From a virus, in IMG/VR virus record IMGVR_UViG_3300020182_000010, positions 62,001 through 126,000 of that record: DNA of 64,000 nucleotides; one strand, written 5' to 3'. The notes under the pieces are model-generated. The model was not told the origin of the DNA. It saw nothing but the letters and a program-made list of their open reading frames with translations, and did no database searches. Position numbers and translations under genes: made by a program. This document shows positions 56,188 to 63,842 of this stretch, piece after piece (position 1 is the first letter of the stretch; each line of letters starts with the position of its first letter).

Positions 56188-57039
56188 TTACTTTCTTCTA
56201 GATTGAAATTTTGTTAGACCAGATTTTGTTGGATTATCATATGTTGTCTTTGCTAATCGTTTGCCCAGTGCATCTGCACCTTTAGCAATTGCATAGGCTC
56301 CGCCAACTGCTACAACCGCTTTAACAATTGGACGATCCCAAATCTTTTTCTTTGTGTCATTTCTGTCATTCACAATATAATTACCACGCTTTTGAAAGGA
56401 AAGTAATGGTTGCATAAACTCACTTCGCATTGCTTTAGAACGCATATATTGAACACTACGTGTTACTACTAATGCACGTTGATTTTGATTCAGATTATCC
56501 CAATCACCAACTAATCTACGCATAGACTTTAACATGCCATCTTGTATATTTAATTGGCGCTGAAATCTAAGTAACATTTTTTGTTCAAATGCTGGACTAT
56601 TTTTACTATTGCCTATATGAGTTAGATATTGTACTAAATCTGCTTTATTTGGAGATAATCTTTTCTTTGCAATTTCATCTTTTTCATTACTATTATCTTG
56701 ATCTTTTCCCATAAGTCTATTAAGAGCAATATATAAATCAGTTCCGCTTGTTCTAAATGTATCAAAATTTCTAAATGCTACTGTACGTTTGGCATATTCA
56801 CTTGCCAATGGCGCATAATCATAATCTTTATTAAAAATATTTAATAGCATTAGGTACATGAATGATACATCGGACGCATCATCTAAATTAACCTCACTTG
56901 CAATTTTTTTATTTCTAAAAAGTCGGCTCTCAGTTAGTTCATTCACTAACTGTAAACTTTTATCTTCATCATCACTTATATCATGGCCGCCATAAATTTC
57001 TGCCCATTGACTTGCTGTATATTTTTTATCATTTGCCAT
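56188..57039 (-). CDS. Virion-cluster hypothetical protein
   Basis: A 283-residue protein, largely helical (KSLQLVNELTESRLFRNKK, MYLMLLNIFNKDYDY, QVLKSMRRLVGD-type segment) with a C-terminal hydrophobic stretch (VKAVVAVGGAYAIAKGADAL) and basic tail. Possibly membrane- or head-associated. Not recognised. Confidence 0.65.
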   Translation of the reverse strand: MANDKKYTASQWAEIYGGHDISDDEDKSLQLVNELTESRLFRNKKIASEVNLDDASDVSFMYLMLLNIFNKDYDYAPLASEYAKRTVAFRNFDTFRTSGTDLYIALNRLMGKDQDNSNEKDEIAKKRLSPNKADLVQYLTHIGNSKNSPAFEQKMLLRFQRQLNIQDGMLKSMRRLVGDWDNLNQNQRALVVTRSVQYMRSKAMRSEFMQPLLSFQKRGNYIVNDRNDTKKKIWDRPIVKAVVAVGGAYAIAKGADALGKRLAKTTYDNPTKSGLTKFQSRRK

Positions 57040-57042
57040 GCT

Positions 57043-57237
57043 TTATTTCCTTTTATCTAGTATATCCTTCATGACATTTGTTGCTGTGTTGGTAAACCAT
57101 CGTGGTGCCACACTGTGTATTAATAATGCTGGTACTAATAATTGCAATTTTACCGCAGCACTTAGTGCAGTAGCCATATGTTGTAATCCACTTTCATTAA
57201 CACTTTCTAAATGCTCTTTACATTTTTTACTAAACAT
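57043..57237 (-). CDS. DUF6356-like small membrane-associated protein
   Basis: A 64-residue protein: KKCKEHLESVNESGLQHMATAL then LLVPALLIHSVAPRWFTNTA, the EHL...H...IH..P..F pattern I associate with DUF6356 in marine phages. One hydrophobic helix. Function unknown. Confidence 0.6.
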   Translation of the reverse strand: MFSKKCKEHLESVNESGLQHMATALSAAVKLQLLVPALLIHSVAPRWFTNTATNVMKDILDKRK

Positions 57238-57241
57238 TATA

Positions 57242-59296
57242 TTATCTTTCTTTTGTCATGTTTGCAGCACTAAAACCACTGCGATTAACTAATTTACTAT
57301 CACCCTGGCCAATAACGTAGCCTTCGCCACCTCGCTGTCCATTTGTATATGCCTCTACATCTGCGTCACTTGCATCTAATTGTGCAATTATATCATTTTT
57401 TACTTTCATAATGCCCATTATTACTGTAAATAATGCCTTCATTCCTGCAGCATTGTTATTTACATGATTGTTCATTCTATCTTTCATCTGTTCAGACATT
57501 TTGGCAGTTGCTATCCATTTTGACCAATCACCTGTTAAGTTATTCAACTTACGTGCTTTTGTCATATTATTTACATATGTATAAAGTGCATTTTTGAAAC
57601 TTGATAACTTGTTTGATTTTAAAAAATTATCATCTAATAACATATCTATTTTATTGGCACTAGAATTTGCAATGCTTGCTACTTTATCTAAATCATCTGC
57701 TTGTACTCTTGGACCTTTTGTGAGTGTCACTGGTGGCATGATAAGAAGATTACCTGAGTTTAACTCTGATGTATCTACTTTACTTTTTGTTCCATCAAGT
57801 TCAATCTTAGCATGTAAAACTACACCTGATTGACTTTTTGATATCTGTTTACCGATATCACTATTGCCACGAACACGATATGTTACCGTATTTGGTGTGA
57901 AAACAAAATGCCCATCTTCTGCACTTGGTTTTGTAAAATATAATAAGTCACCATGCACATAACCTCTAAAGTTTTCTGGCGTTGCTGCTTCATATATATC
58001 CCATATATTTGTCATTTGTTTTACAAAAGCCTTGCGGTTAGCATCCGGTGCTTCTTTGCCGCGTCTTAAAAACATTGATGCCATGTCATTTTTACTTGTT
58101 ACTTTTCCATCATATCCTTTGGCACCGAAGCCACTCTTGTCTGTTAATACAAATTCACCATTCTCATTGCGACCAAAGATTACCGCAGGCGAACCATCCC
58201 ATTTAACAGTAACATTTTCAGGAGATTTCTCTAAATTCTTTAATGTTTCAATCGATTTCGCAACACCTTTTGAACCATGCCAAATAGCAAAGTCTTCAAC
58301 ATGTTGAATACGTGCATCTGATTCACGCAACGAAGATTTAGCCCCTTCACTTAACTCGGTTGGAACACCAGCATTTTGAATACTTGGATTTGATTTGAAG
58401 TCTTTGAAAATCTTTTGTGCTAGTTCTTCTGGATAGTTTTTCTTAACTGCCGCATACAATGATTCAAAACTATCCATATCTGCAGGACTATCTAACTGTA
58501 GTTTTTTAGCAATCGTTGCATCGTCATAATATGGACCGCCAATTACTTCGTTATTGTTTTTCTTAGTATAACCTTCGCCGTTCTTTTTAGGAACAGGTGT
58601 TCTACGAACACGCACTAGACCGTTTGAACTCCACATCCAACGTTCCATTTCCATTGGACGACCATCTTCAGTTTTCTCATCACTTGCCGCCACGTTTAAT
58701 CTGCCCGCAATACTGGCAATCATGATGTTACGATGAACACCTTTATACTTGCTATCTTCTTCATGTGGTGAGTGATAATATGTTTTCATCCATTTTGGAT
58801 CGCCTGGCATAAAGTCCAATTGTACAAAACCAGTACGCCCTTCAGGTACACCTAAACTTTTTTTAGTTTTAGGGTCAAACATTTCACGGTTAGGGTCATA
58901 ATTTTGGATTTTAATTTTAGTAATGTGTACGCTGGTTTTCGCATAGTATGAAATTAGCGGATGATTTTTTAGCATTTCGCCAAATTCGTCACTTTTTTCT
59001 GGGGGGATCTTGATTGCAACGTCAATATCTCCGCTAAACTGTTTTTTGCCAACACTACCAAGTGCCTGACTAACAAGATCAACACCCAATGCATTAGACA
59101 ATGGTGTTAGTGTTGCTTTAATTTCGTCACGGTGAATTGGACCAACACCTGGTGCTGATCCGCTTTCATTAATTTGTGTATCATCAAGTAAGTTCTTCAT
59201 ACGATTATGTAGACCAACTTGTTTTAAGCGTGGCTTTCTTGGACCTCGAAATCGGCGTTCAATTCCCTGATTTAAAATTATGTCTGATATCTTCAT
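57242..59296 (-). CDS. Nucleotidyltransferase plus ligase-like fusion with capsid-targeting-like N-terminus
   Basis: A 684-residue protein starting MKISDIILNQG. Residues about 55-260 carry a pol-beta-type nucleotidyltransferase core: GKKQFSGDIDVAI (D90, D92) and GFVQLDFMPGD (D161). Residues about 335-684 carry DNA-ligase-superfamily motifs: VTVKWDGSPAVIFG (K365xDG), FRGYVHGDLL, GGEGYVIG (motif IV) and DSKLVNR (motif V-like). So two nucleotide-transfer folds are joined. It sits among virion genes and may be packaged. Overlaps the next upstream gene by 4 nt. Confidence 0.75.
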   Translation of the reverse strand: MKISDIILNQGIERRFRGPRKPRLKQVGLHNRMKNLLDDTQINESGSAPGVGPIHRDEIKATLTPLSNALGVDLVSQALGSVGKKQFSGDIDVAIKIPPEKSDEFGEMLKNHPLISYYAKTSVHITKIKIQNYDPNREMFDPKTKKSLGVPEGRTGFVQLDFMPGDPKWMKTYYHSPHEEDSKYKGVHRNIMIASIAGRLNVAASDEKTEDGRPMEMERWMWSSNGLVRVRRTPVPKKNGEGYTKKNNNEVIGGPYYDDATIAKKLQLDSPADMDSFESLYAAVKKNYPEELAQKIFKDFKSNPSIQNAGVPTELSEGAKSSLRESDARIQHVEDFAIWHGSKGVAKSIETLKNLEKSPENVTVKWDGSPAVIFGRNENGEFVLTDKSGFGAKGYDGKVTSKNDMASMFLRRGKEAPDANRKAFVKQMTNIWDIYEAATPENFRGYVHGDLLYFTKPSAEDGHFVFTPNTVTYRVRGNSDIGKQISKSQSGVVLHAKIELDGTKSKVDTSELNSGNLLIMPPVTLTKGPRVQADDLDKVASIANSSANKIDMLLDDNFLKSNKLSSFKNALYTYVNNMTKARKLNNLTGDWSKWIATAKMSEQMKDRMNNHVNNNAAGMKALFTVIMGIMKVKNDIIAQLDASDADVEAYTNGQRGGEGYVIGQGDSKLVNRSGFSAANMTKER

Positions 59297-59511
59297 TTCT
59301 TATCTCCAAATGGATTTTCACCTGTTAATTGAGGTCTTGAAAACCATAATTTAAACCAAGCATCAGTTCCAGGCTCAATATCATTCTTTTTTTGATACTC
59401 ACCTTTTTCTTGTCCAGTATGAGATATATTTTCCTGATGTTGTGATACATCATAGGGCTTATATATACCTGCTAAAACCTTCAGTTGATGTAACTGCTGT
59501 TCAAAGTCCAT
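59293..59511 (-). CDS. Small virion-cluster protein
   Basis: A 72-residue protein whose C-terminus (DIEPGTDAWFKLWFSRPQLTGENPFG) looks like a conserved marine T4-like phage motif; the N-terminus is helical. ATGA and TAATG overlaps on the two sides. Unknown function. Confidence 0.7.
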   Translation of the reverse strand: MDFEQQLHQLKVLAGIYKPYDVSQHQENISHTGQEKGEYQKKNDIEPGTDAWFKLWFSRPQLTGENPFGDKK

Positions 59512-59747
59512 TATTTGTCTACACTATTCATGCCTCGCTTAAACTTCCGCGGGTCTTTTGTGCGGATACTATTAACCAAACGTTTTTGTAAATCATGTGA
59601 AGTTTCTTCATCAAAAGTATTTTCAATGAATTCCATTAGGTGTATTGCACCTGCAATCAAGTGTTCACCTTTTTGTTCAACCAAACGTTTGTTATCTTTA
59701 TCATAAGACATGCTGTTTAGTTCTTCAAATAGACTTTTACGTTTCAT
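59511..59747 (-). CDS. Small virion-cluster protein
   Basis: A 78-residue helical protein: KSLFEELNSMSYDKDNKRLV, GEHLIAGAIHLMEFIENTF, and RKFKRGMNS at the end. It has the look of a conserved phage assembly factor; identity unknown. Late-type promoter at 59766. Confidence 0.7.
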   Translation of the reverse strand: MKRKSLFEELNSMSYDKDNKRLVEQKGEHLIAGAIHLMEFIENTFDEETSHDLQKRLVNSIRTKDPRKFKRGMNSVDK

Positions 59748-59765
59748 AACAATCCTCCGTTAAGT

Positions 59766-59774
59766 GTATTTATC
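59766..59774 (-). promoter_or_regulatory. Late-type promoter (GATAAATAC) heading the virion run
   Basis: Reading leftward, 18 nt before the ATG at 59747 and touching the helicase stop codon. It marks the switch from early replication genes to late virion genes. Confidence 0.65.
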
Positions 59775-61191
59775 AAGTTTCGTCAAAAGCCGATCTAGTT
59801 TTAGTTTTCAACATTGCACGGAGAGAACTCGCTGCCTGTGTTTTTTCGAAAACAGGAGTATCATCATCTGACTTATTTAGAGTTGTTTTCTTTCTAAGTT
59901 GATCAACAACACTAGAGGGGGCACCGCTATTGCTTGGTGTGCCTGCACCAGTGCTATCTTGGTCTGGATCATCTGATATACGTAAACTGTCTCTATCAAA
60001 TAATAAACTTACTTTACTGCCGACACCAGATGATGAACGTGTTTTTAATAGTTGTAATTGATATTGTCCACGTTCACGCATAGCATTCGATGTAAAAATA
60101 CCAATCACATTATCAGCAGTTTGAATTTTACTAATGCCACCAGCAATATGAGAATGATCAAATTCAATTTCTTCAACTGCACTACGATTTAATTGTGATG
60201 CAGTTACAGTAACAGTCTGTGTTTCCATAGAAAAGTTACGCATTTCTTCTGTAACATATTTGTCTTTGGTAAAGGTGTCACCTGCTTGTACTTTTTTAGT
60301 TGCCGGCATTAACAAATCTAGATAGTCAATGCACATGCAATCTACTGTTTTGCCAGTTTGTATCTGAAGTTCTTTCAAGTAAGACCGTAGATCATTGATT
60401 GTTGAACCACTCGGAAGATACTTTATACGTAGCATACCGGACTGTTTGCCTTTCGCTTTAACTTGTAGTTCAACATCATCTAAGTCTTTAAAAATGCGTC
60501 TAGTACTGCGGTCCGTCTGCATTGCATACATACGCATACTTGAAAGTTCCTCGGATAACTCCAATGTGAAGTAGACACAATTCAACCCAGCCTCCGCCCA
60601 ATTCAGGCTCATATTTTGCATAAAAAGGGATTTACCTGCTCCGGAGCCACCTGCAAAAATCGTAATCTCCCCACGATTAATGCCACCATATAGCTTATCA
60701 TCAAGAGATTTCCAACCAGTGGTAATCTGACCATTGTTGTCTTTCATCCGTTCAAGCACACCTCTGGGATCAGCAAAATAATCTGTTCCCAAACTACGTG
60801 CCAGTCCAATTTGAACAGCCTCTTTGATTCTAAGTTCTACTTCACCATACTTGCCAGTCTCAAGTAAATCTGTGCTATCGATAATAGCCTTCTCAATAGC
60901 CTTGTGACGGCAAAATGTCTCAAACTCATCCACAAACCATTCTTCGTGCTGGGTTATGTTTTCCAACTTCTCAATGTCTTGTCCTGTTTCTGCTTTAATA
61001 ATTGCAGGATCTGGTAGTGTAGAATAGTCTTCACTATAATCAATAAGTTGTTTGACCACAGGACGGACACTGCGGTCGAAATATTCAGGCTTGATAATCC
61101 CTCTGATCCTAGTATATAGTTCAGGATTAGTCACCATGAATTGAATGAATAGTTTTTGTAAGTCTGGGCTATAATTTTTTACTTCTGACAT
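59773..61191 (-). CDS. Replicative DNA helicase (DnaB family, T4 gp41-like)
   Basis: A 472-residue hexameric helicase. N-terminal helical domain (1-150), then the RecA-type core: TTGWKSLDDKLYGGINRGEIT, Walker A GGSGAGKS (181-188), YFTLELSEELSSMRMYA, DCMCIDYLDLL (Walker B), TVTASQLNRSA, and ISKIQTADNVIGI. The C-terminal Ser/Thr-rich tail may bind primase. Own promoter TTGACC-17-TATACT. The gene for a probable primase lies at the right window edge. Confidence 0.95.
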   Translation of the reverse strand: MSEVKNYSPDLQKLFIQFMVTNPELYTRIRGIIKPEYFDRSVRPVVKQLIDYSEDYSTLPDPAIIKAETGQDIEKLENITQHEEWFVDEFETFCRHKAIEKAIIDSTDLLETGKYGEVELRIKEAVQIGLARSLGTDYFADPRGVLERMKDNNGQITTGWKSLDDKLYGGINRGEITIFAGGSGAGKSLFMQNMSLNWAEAGLNCVYFTLELSEELSSMRMYAMQTDRSTRRIFKDLDDVELQVKAKGKQSGMLRIKYLPSGSTINDLRSYLKELQIQTGKTVDCMCIDYLDLLMPATKKVQAGDTFTKDKYVTEEMRNFSMETQTVTVTASQLNRSAVEEIEFDHSHIAGGISKIQTADNVIGIFTSNAMRERGQYQLQLLKTRSSSGVGSKVSLLFDRDSLRISDDPDQDSTGAGTPSNSGAPSSVVDQLRKKTTLNKSDDDTPVFEKTQAASSLRAMLKTKTRSAFDET

Positions 61192-61197
61192 TTGTAT

Positions 61198-61226
61198 AGT
61201 ATATCATTTCTATGTGTAAAGGTCAA
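61198..61226 (-). promoter_or_regulatory. Sigma70-like promoter of the helicase gene
   Basis: TTGACC, 17 nt, TATACT, reading leftward; the -10 box ends only 6 nt before the ATG, so the message would have a very short or no leader. Confidence 0.6.
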
Positions 61227-61231
61227 CACTT

Positions 61232-62098
61232 TTAGTCAAACAGTGCTGGATTTAAATTGTTTTCTTCTTTCTTGCGTAATCGGTCTCTCTTCCATCCTTC
61301 GCGCTGCTTTTCTCGTTTTGCAAGTTCTTCTGCAGATGGTGAGATAGGCTCTGGATCAGGGACTACTTCAACTTCGTCCAATGTTGGCAAGAAAGCATCA
61401 TATGCATTCTTATTCATTTCAAATCCAACAAATTTTCTACCATATCGCAATGCAGTTCTAGGTGTAGTGAAGCCGCCACAGAATGGATCCATTACTACAT
61501 CGCCACGGTTACTACTATACAATATAAACTTTTCAATCCAATCTTCATTTAGTTGGTTCTTGTTTTTAATTTGTCCCGGCTTATGGCTACGTGGCATTGT
61601 TTGAACTGTCAGACGATCATGATAACTATCTTTACTATCTGTATAATAAGCATTAGTATTAAATGTGCGCTTTTGTTTGCTTGTTTCTGGCTTTGACCAA
61701 AACAATACATGATAGTGACTACTTACAAATTTGTTTTTTGTTGATACACCAAAACTATATTGTGCAATAATATGATTAATTTCTTTTAAGTCTGTTGAGT
61801 GCAATGCATTAAGTATATGATGCAAATTTGTATATCCACTGACAATATACATACTACCGCCTGGTCGTAAAACCCTTGCACATTCTGTAATCCATTGCCT
61901 AGAAAAATCACCGTATGTTTCTAATGGAACTTCTACATAGCCAGGAACTACGTTGCCTTCGTCACGATTATAATGTGCGTCAAGTTTATCACCCTCAATA
62001 CCATAAGGAGGATCAGTAAATATCAAATCTACTGTTCCATCTTCTATATGCTCATTGATGCCGCTAGTACAATCTTGATTATAAACTGTATGATTCAT
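61232..62098 (-). CDS. Site-specific DNA methyltransferase (N4-C/N6-A, beta group)
   Basis: A 288-residue methyltransferase. DLIFTDPPYGIEGDKLD holds the catalytic DPPY (29-32), and GDVVMDPFCGGFTTPRTALRYGRKFVGFEMN the SAM-binding FxGxG-like motif, placing DPPY first as in the beta group. Protects phage DNA or changes host regulation. It lies directly downstream of a possible endonuclease. C-terminal charged tail. Confidence 0.93.
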   Translation of the reverse strand: MNHTVYNQDCTSGINEHIEDGTVDLIFTDPPYGIEGDKLDAHYNRDEGNVVPGYVEVPLETYGDFSRQWITECARVLRPGGSMYIVSGYTNLHHILNALHSTDLKEINHIIAQYSFGVSTKNKFVSSHYHVLFWSKPETSKQKRTFNTNAYYTDSKDSYHDRLTVQTMPRSHKPGQIKNKNQLNEDWIEKFILYSSNRGDVVMDPFCGGFTTPRTALRYGRKFVGFEMNKNAYDAFLPTLDEVEVVPDPEPISPSAEELAKREKQREGWKRDRLRKKEENNLNPALFD

Positions 62099-62120
62099 TT
62101 ACTCTCCTTAACATTTGATA

Positions 62121-62149
62121 ATTATACTATAAATCAAATAAAATATCAA
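62121..62149 (-). promoter_or_regulatory. Sigma70-like promoter of the methyltransferase gene
   Basis: TTGATA, 17 nt, TATAAT, reading leftward; the -35 overlaps the stop of the upstream gene. Confidence 0.65.
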
Positions 62150-62730
62150 GCATTTTGTATACTTTGTTTCACAGATTCAATTACCGCGCGTTGTGCTTTA
62201 CGTTTTTCATCTTTGTAATTAACTTCAACTAGTTGTGTATTTGAAATATCTTCTGGTCTAAAAATAAACTCCAATGCATCAAATGGAATGTGTGCTTCAA
62301 TGCCGTCAGATACTCCAACCAAATATGGTTTAACATCTTCAGCACTGATGATTGCAATTGCGTTCTGTTGTCCAAGCATATAAAAATCTGCAGGATTTTC
62401 AATTGTTGTGCCTTTGTTTTCACCTAAACTATTTTTTAGTTTTACTTTGACTGTCTTTTTTTGATTATTGCGTTTAGTAAACATACCATCTGTCATATAT
62501 TTAAATTCTATATCTAAATTTTCTATGATATCTCTATGGTCTCTACCGATATCATCAACCCAAACCAGCCGCCCGTCTGTTGCTGCTTCAACTGTTTGTT
62601 CAATTATATCTGCCTTATCAAATCTATCTTTGCGGTCGTTCAACTGTGATCCCAAACTATATACAACCGAACTATATACTTGTGAATTAATTACTGATTT
62701 TAATTGAGTAGCATATGTAGAAGTTTTCAT
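62146..62730 (-). CDS. Hypothetical protein, possible PD-(D/E)XK endonuclease
   Basis: From the ATG at 62730 (AGGAAA ribosome site) it is 194 residues. The same frame stays open and protein-like for about 30 more codons, so a TTG start near 62814-62817 is possible. IIENLDIEFKYMTDG could be the D...ExK core of a restriction-type nuclease; DFYMLGQQNAIAII follows. It precedes the DNA methyltransferase, which would fit a restriction-modification-like pair. Evidence is weak. Confidence 0.55.
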   Translation of the reverse strand: MKTSTYATQLKSVINSQVYSSVVYSLGSQLNDRKDRFDKADIIEQTVEAATDGRLVWVDDIGRDHRDIIENLDIEFKYMTDGMFTKRNNQKKTVKVKLKNSLGENKGTTIENPADFYMLGQQNAIAIISAEDVKPYLVGVSDGIEAHIPFDALEFIFRPEDISNTQLVEVNYKDEKRKAQRAVIESVKQSIQNA

Positions 62731-62848
62731 TATCGTGTTTCCTAATATTTCAAAATGTCCCCAATAGTCTTCTGGTTCTATCTGAGTTTCGTCAAGATTG
62801 TTAAGAATATCCAACAAATCATCTCTCTGTTTATTAGCGTATACGTTC

Positions 62849-62877
62849 TTTATATAATGATTCTTATTGCTTGTCAA
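62849..62877 (-). promoter_or_regulatory. Early promoter with GAATCA spacer block
   Basis: TTGACA, 17 nt containing AAGAATCATT, TATAAA, reading leftward; abuts the terminator at 62880. Confidence 0.75.
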
Positions 62878-62879
62878 GT

Positions 62880-62905
62880 AAAAAGAGCGCCGAAGCGCCC
62901 TTTTA
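62880..62905 (-). terminator. Terminator with TTCG tetraloop, copy of 42714
   Basis: Reading leftward, GGGCGC-TTCG-GCGCTC then a T run; overlaps the stop at 62903. With the abutting promoter it is a near-identical copy of the element at 42705-42747. Confidence 0.85.
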
Positions 62906-63118
62906 TTTTCCTCTACTAAATCTATCTTTTGGTCTATAAAAAATCTTTTGATTATGAAATCTTCCTAGCAAATCACGAATTTCTTTTAACTCTTCGGCTA
63001 GTTTATCATCATGCTCTTCCATTAAACGTTTTGCCCTTCTGGAAACTTTTGCACTTAATGCGTTTTCTATAATTTCTAAATCCCTAACTGTTAACTTGAA
63101 ATTTTCATTCGGTTTCAT
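62903..63118 (-). CDS. Small helical hypothetical protein
   Basis: From the ATG at 63118 (AAGG ribosome site) it is 71 residues: FKLTVRDLEIIENALSAKVS, RRAKRLMEEHDDKLAEELKE, then a basic tail. A longer opening to 63172 overlaps clpP. Unknown function. Confidence 0.6.
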   Translation of the reverse strand: MKPNENFKLTVRDLEIIENALSAKVSRRAKRLMEEHDDKLAEELKEIRDLLGRFHNQKIFYRPKDRFSRGK

Positions 63119-63137
63119 AGTGCTGCTACCTTGCTTT

Positions 63138-63824
63138 TTAGTATGTTTTAATAATTTTATCAGCAATTCCATGTTTAATTGCCTCTTCTGGAGTTAACCA
63201 CATATCACTTTCTGGAAGCAAGTGTTTACGAATGTAACTTTCTGTTTTGCCTGTGCATTTTTTATAATGGTCAAGCATCCGTTCTGTTGATAATTCAAAC
63301 TCTTTAACAATTGACATTAGTTCATGTTCTTTGCCTTTTGATCCCCAACTATATTGATGTGACATTACACTTGTATTTTGTGTGAGATAACGATGACCTT
63401 TTTCACCTGACATCATTAACAGAACACCACAACTTGCAATCATGCCCATTCCATATGTATATACTGGAATTTCACTTTGTTTAATTGTGTCTATAAGATG
63501 CAATGCACTATTTACAGCACCTCCTGGTGAATTAATATAAAGATGAATTATATTAGGTCTTTGTTCAGCAGGCATCATATTATATTCCATAATCATTTTG
63601 ACTAATGGCATACAATTTTCTTGATTGAATTCTTTATCCATGAATAATACACCATTATCATACAGTATTTCACCTGGCTTTTTTGGTGGCATTGGTGGCT
63701 GCGGCATCGGCATTTGTGGTGTTGCCGGTTGCTCTTTTGGTGATGGAATTACTTTTGTTTCTACTGCTGGTTTTTTCTCTGGTGTCTTTTTGGTTGTTTT
63801 CTTTTTGACTGGATTCTTTGCCAT
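63138..63824 (-). CDS. clpP: ClpP-like serine protease
   Basis: A 228-residue ClpP with an extra 50-residue Lys/Pro-rich N-terminal extension. HLYINSPGGAVNSAL and GMGMIASCGVLLMMSG hold the oxyanion loop and S131; SVMSHQYSWG holds H156; LPESDMWLTPEEAIKHGIADKI holds D207. The triad is complete. It could partner the phage ClpX (21504-20242), although the two genes are 42 kb apart. In some phages ClpP-type proteins act as prohead protease, an alternative role. Confidence 0.92.
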   Translation of the reverse strand: MAKNPVKKKTTKKTPEKKPAVETKVIPSPKEQPATPQMPMPQPPMPPKKPGEILYDNGVLFMDKEFNQENCMPLVKMIMEYNMMPAEQRPNIIHLYINSPGGAVNSALHLIDTIKQSEIPVYTYGMGMIASCGVLLMMSGEKGHRYLTQNTSVMSHQYSWGSKGKEHELMSIVKEFELSTERMLDHYKKCTGKTESYIRKHLLPESDMWLTPEEAIKHGIADKIIKTY

Positions 63825-63842
63825 GTATTTGTATTTCCTATA

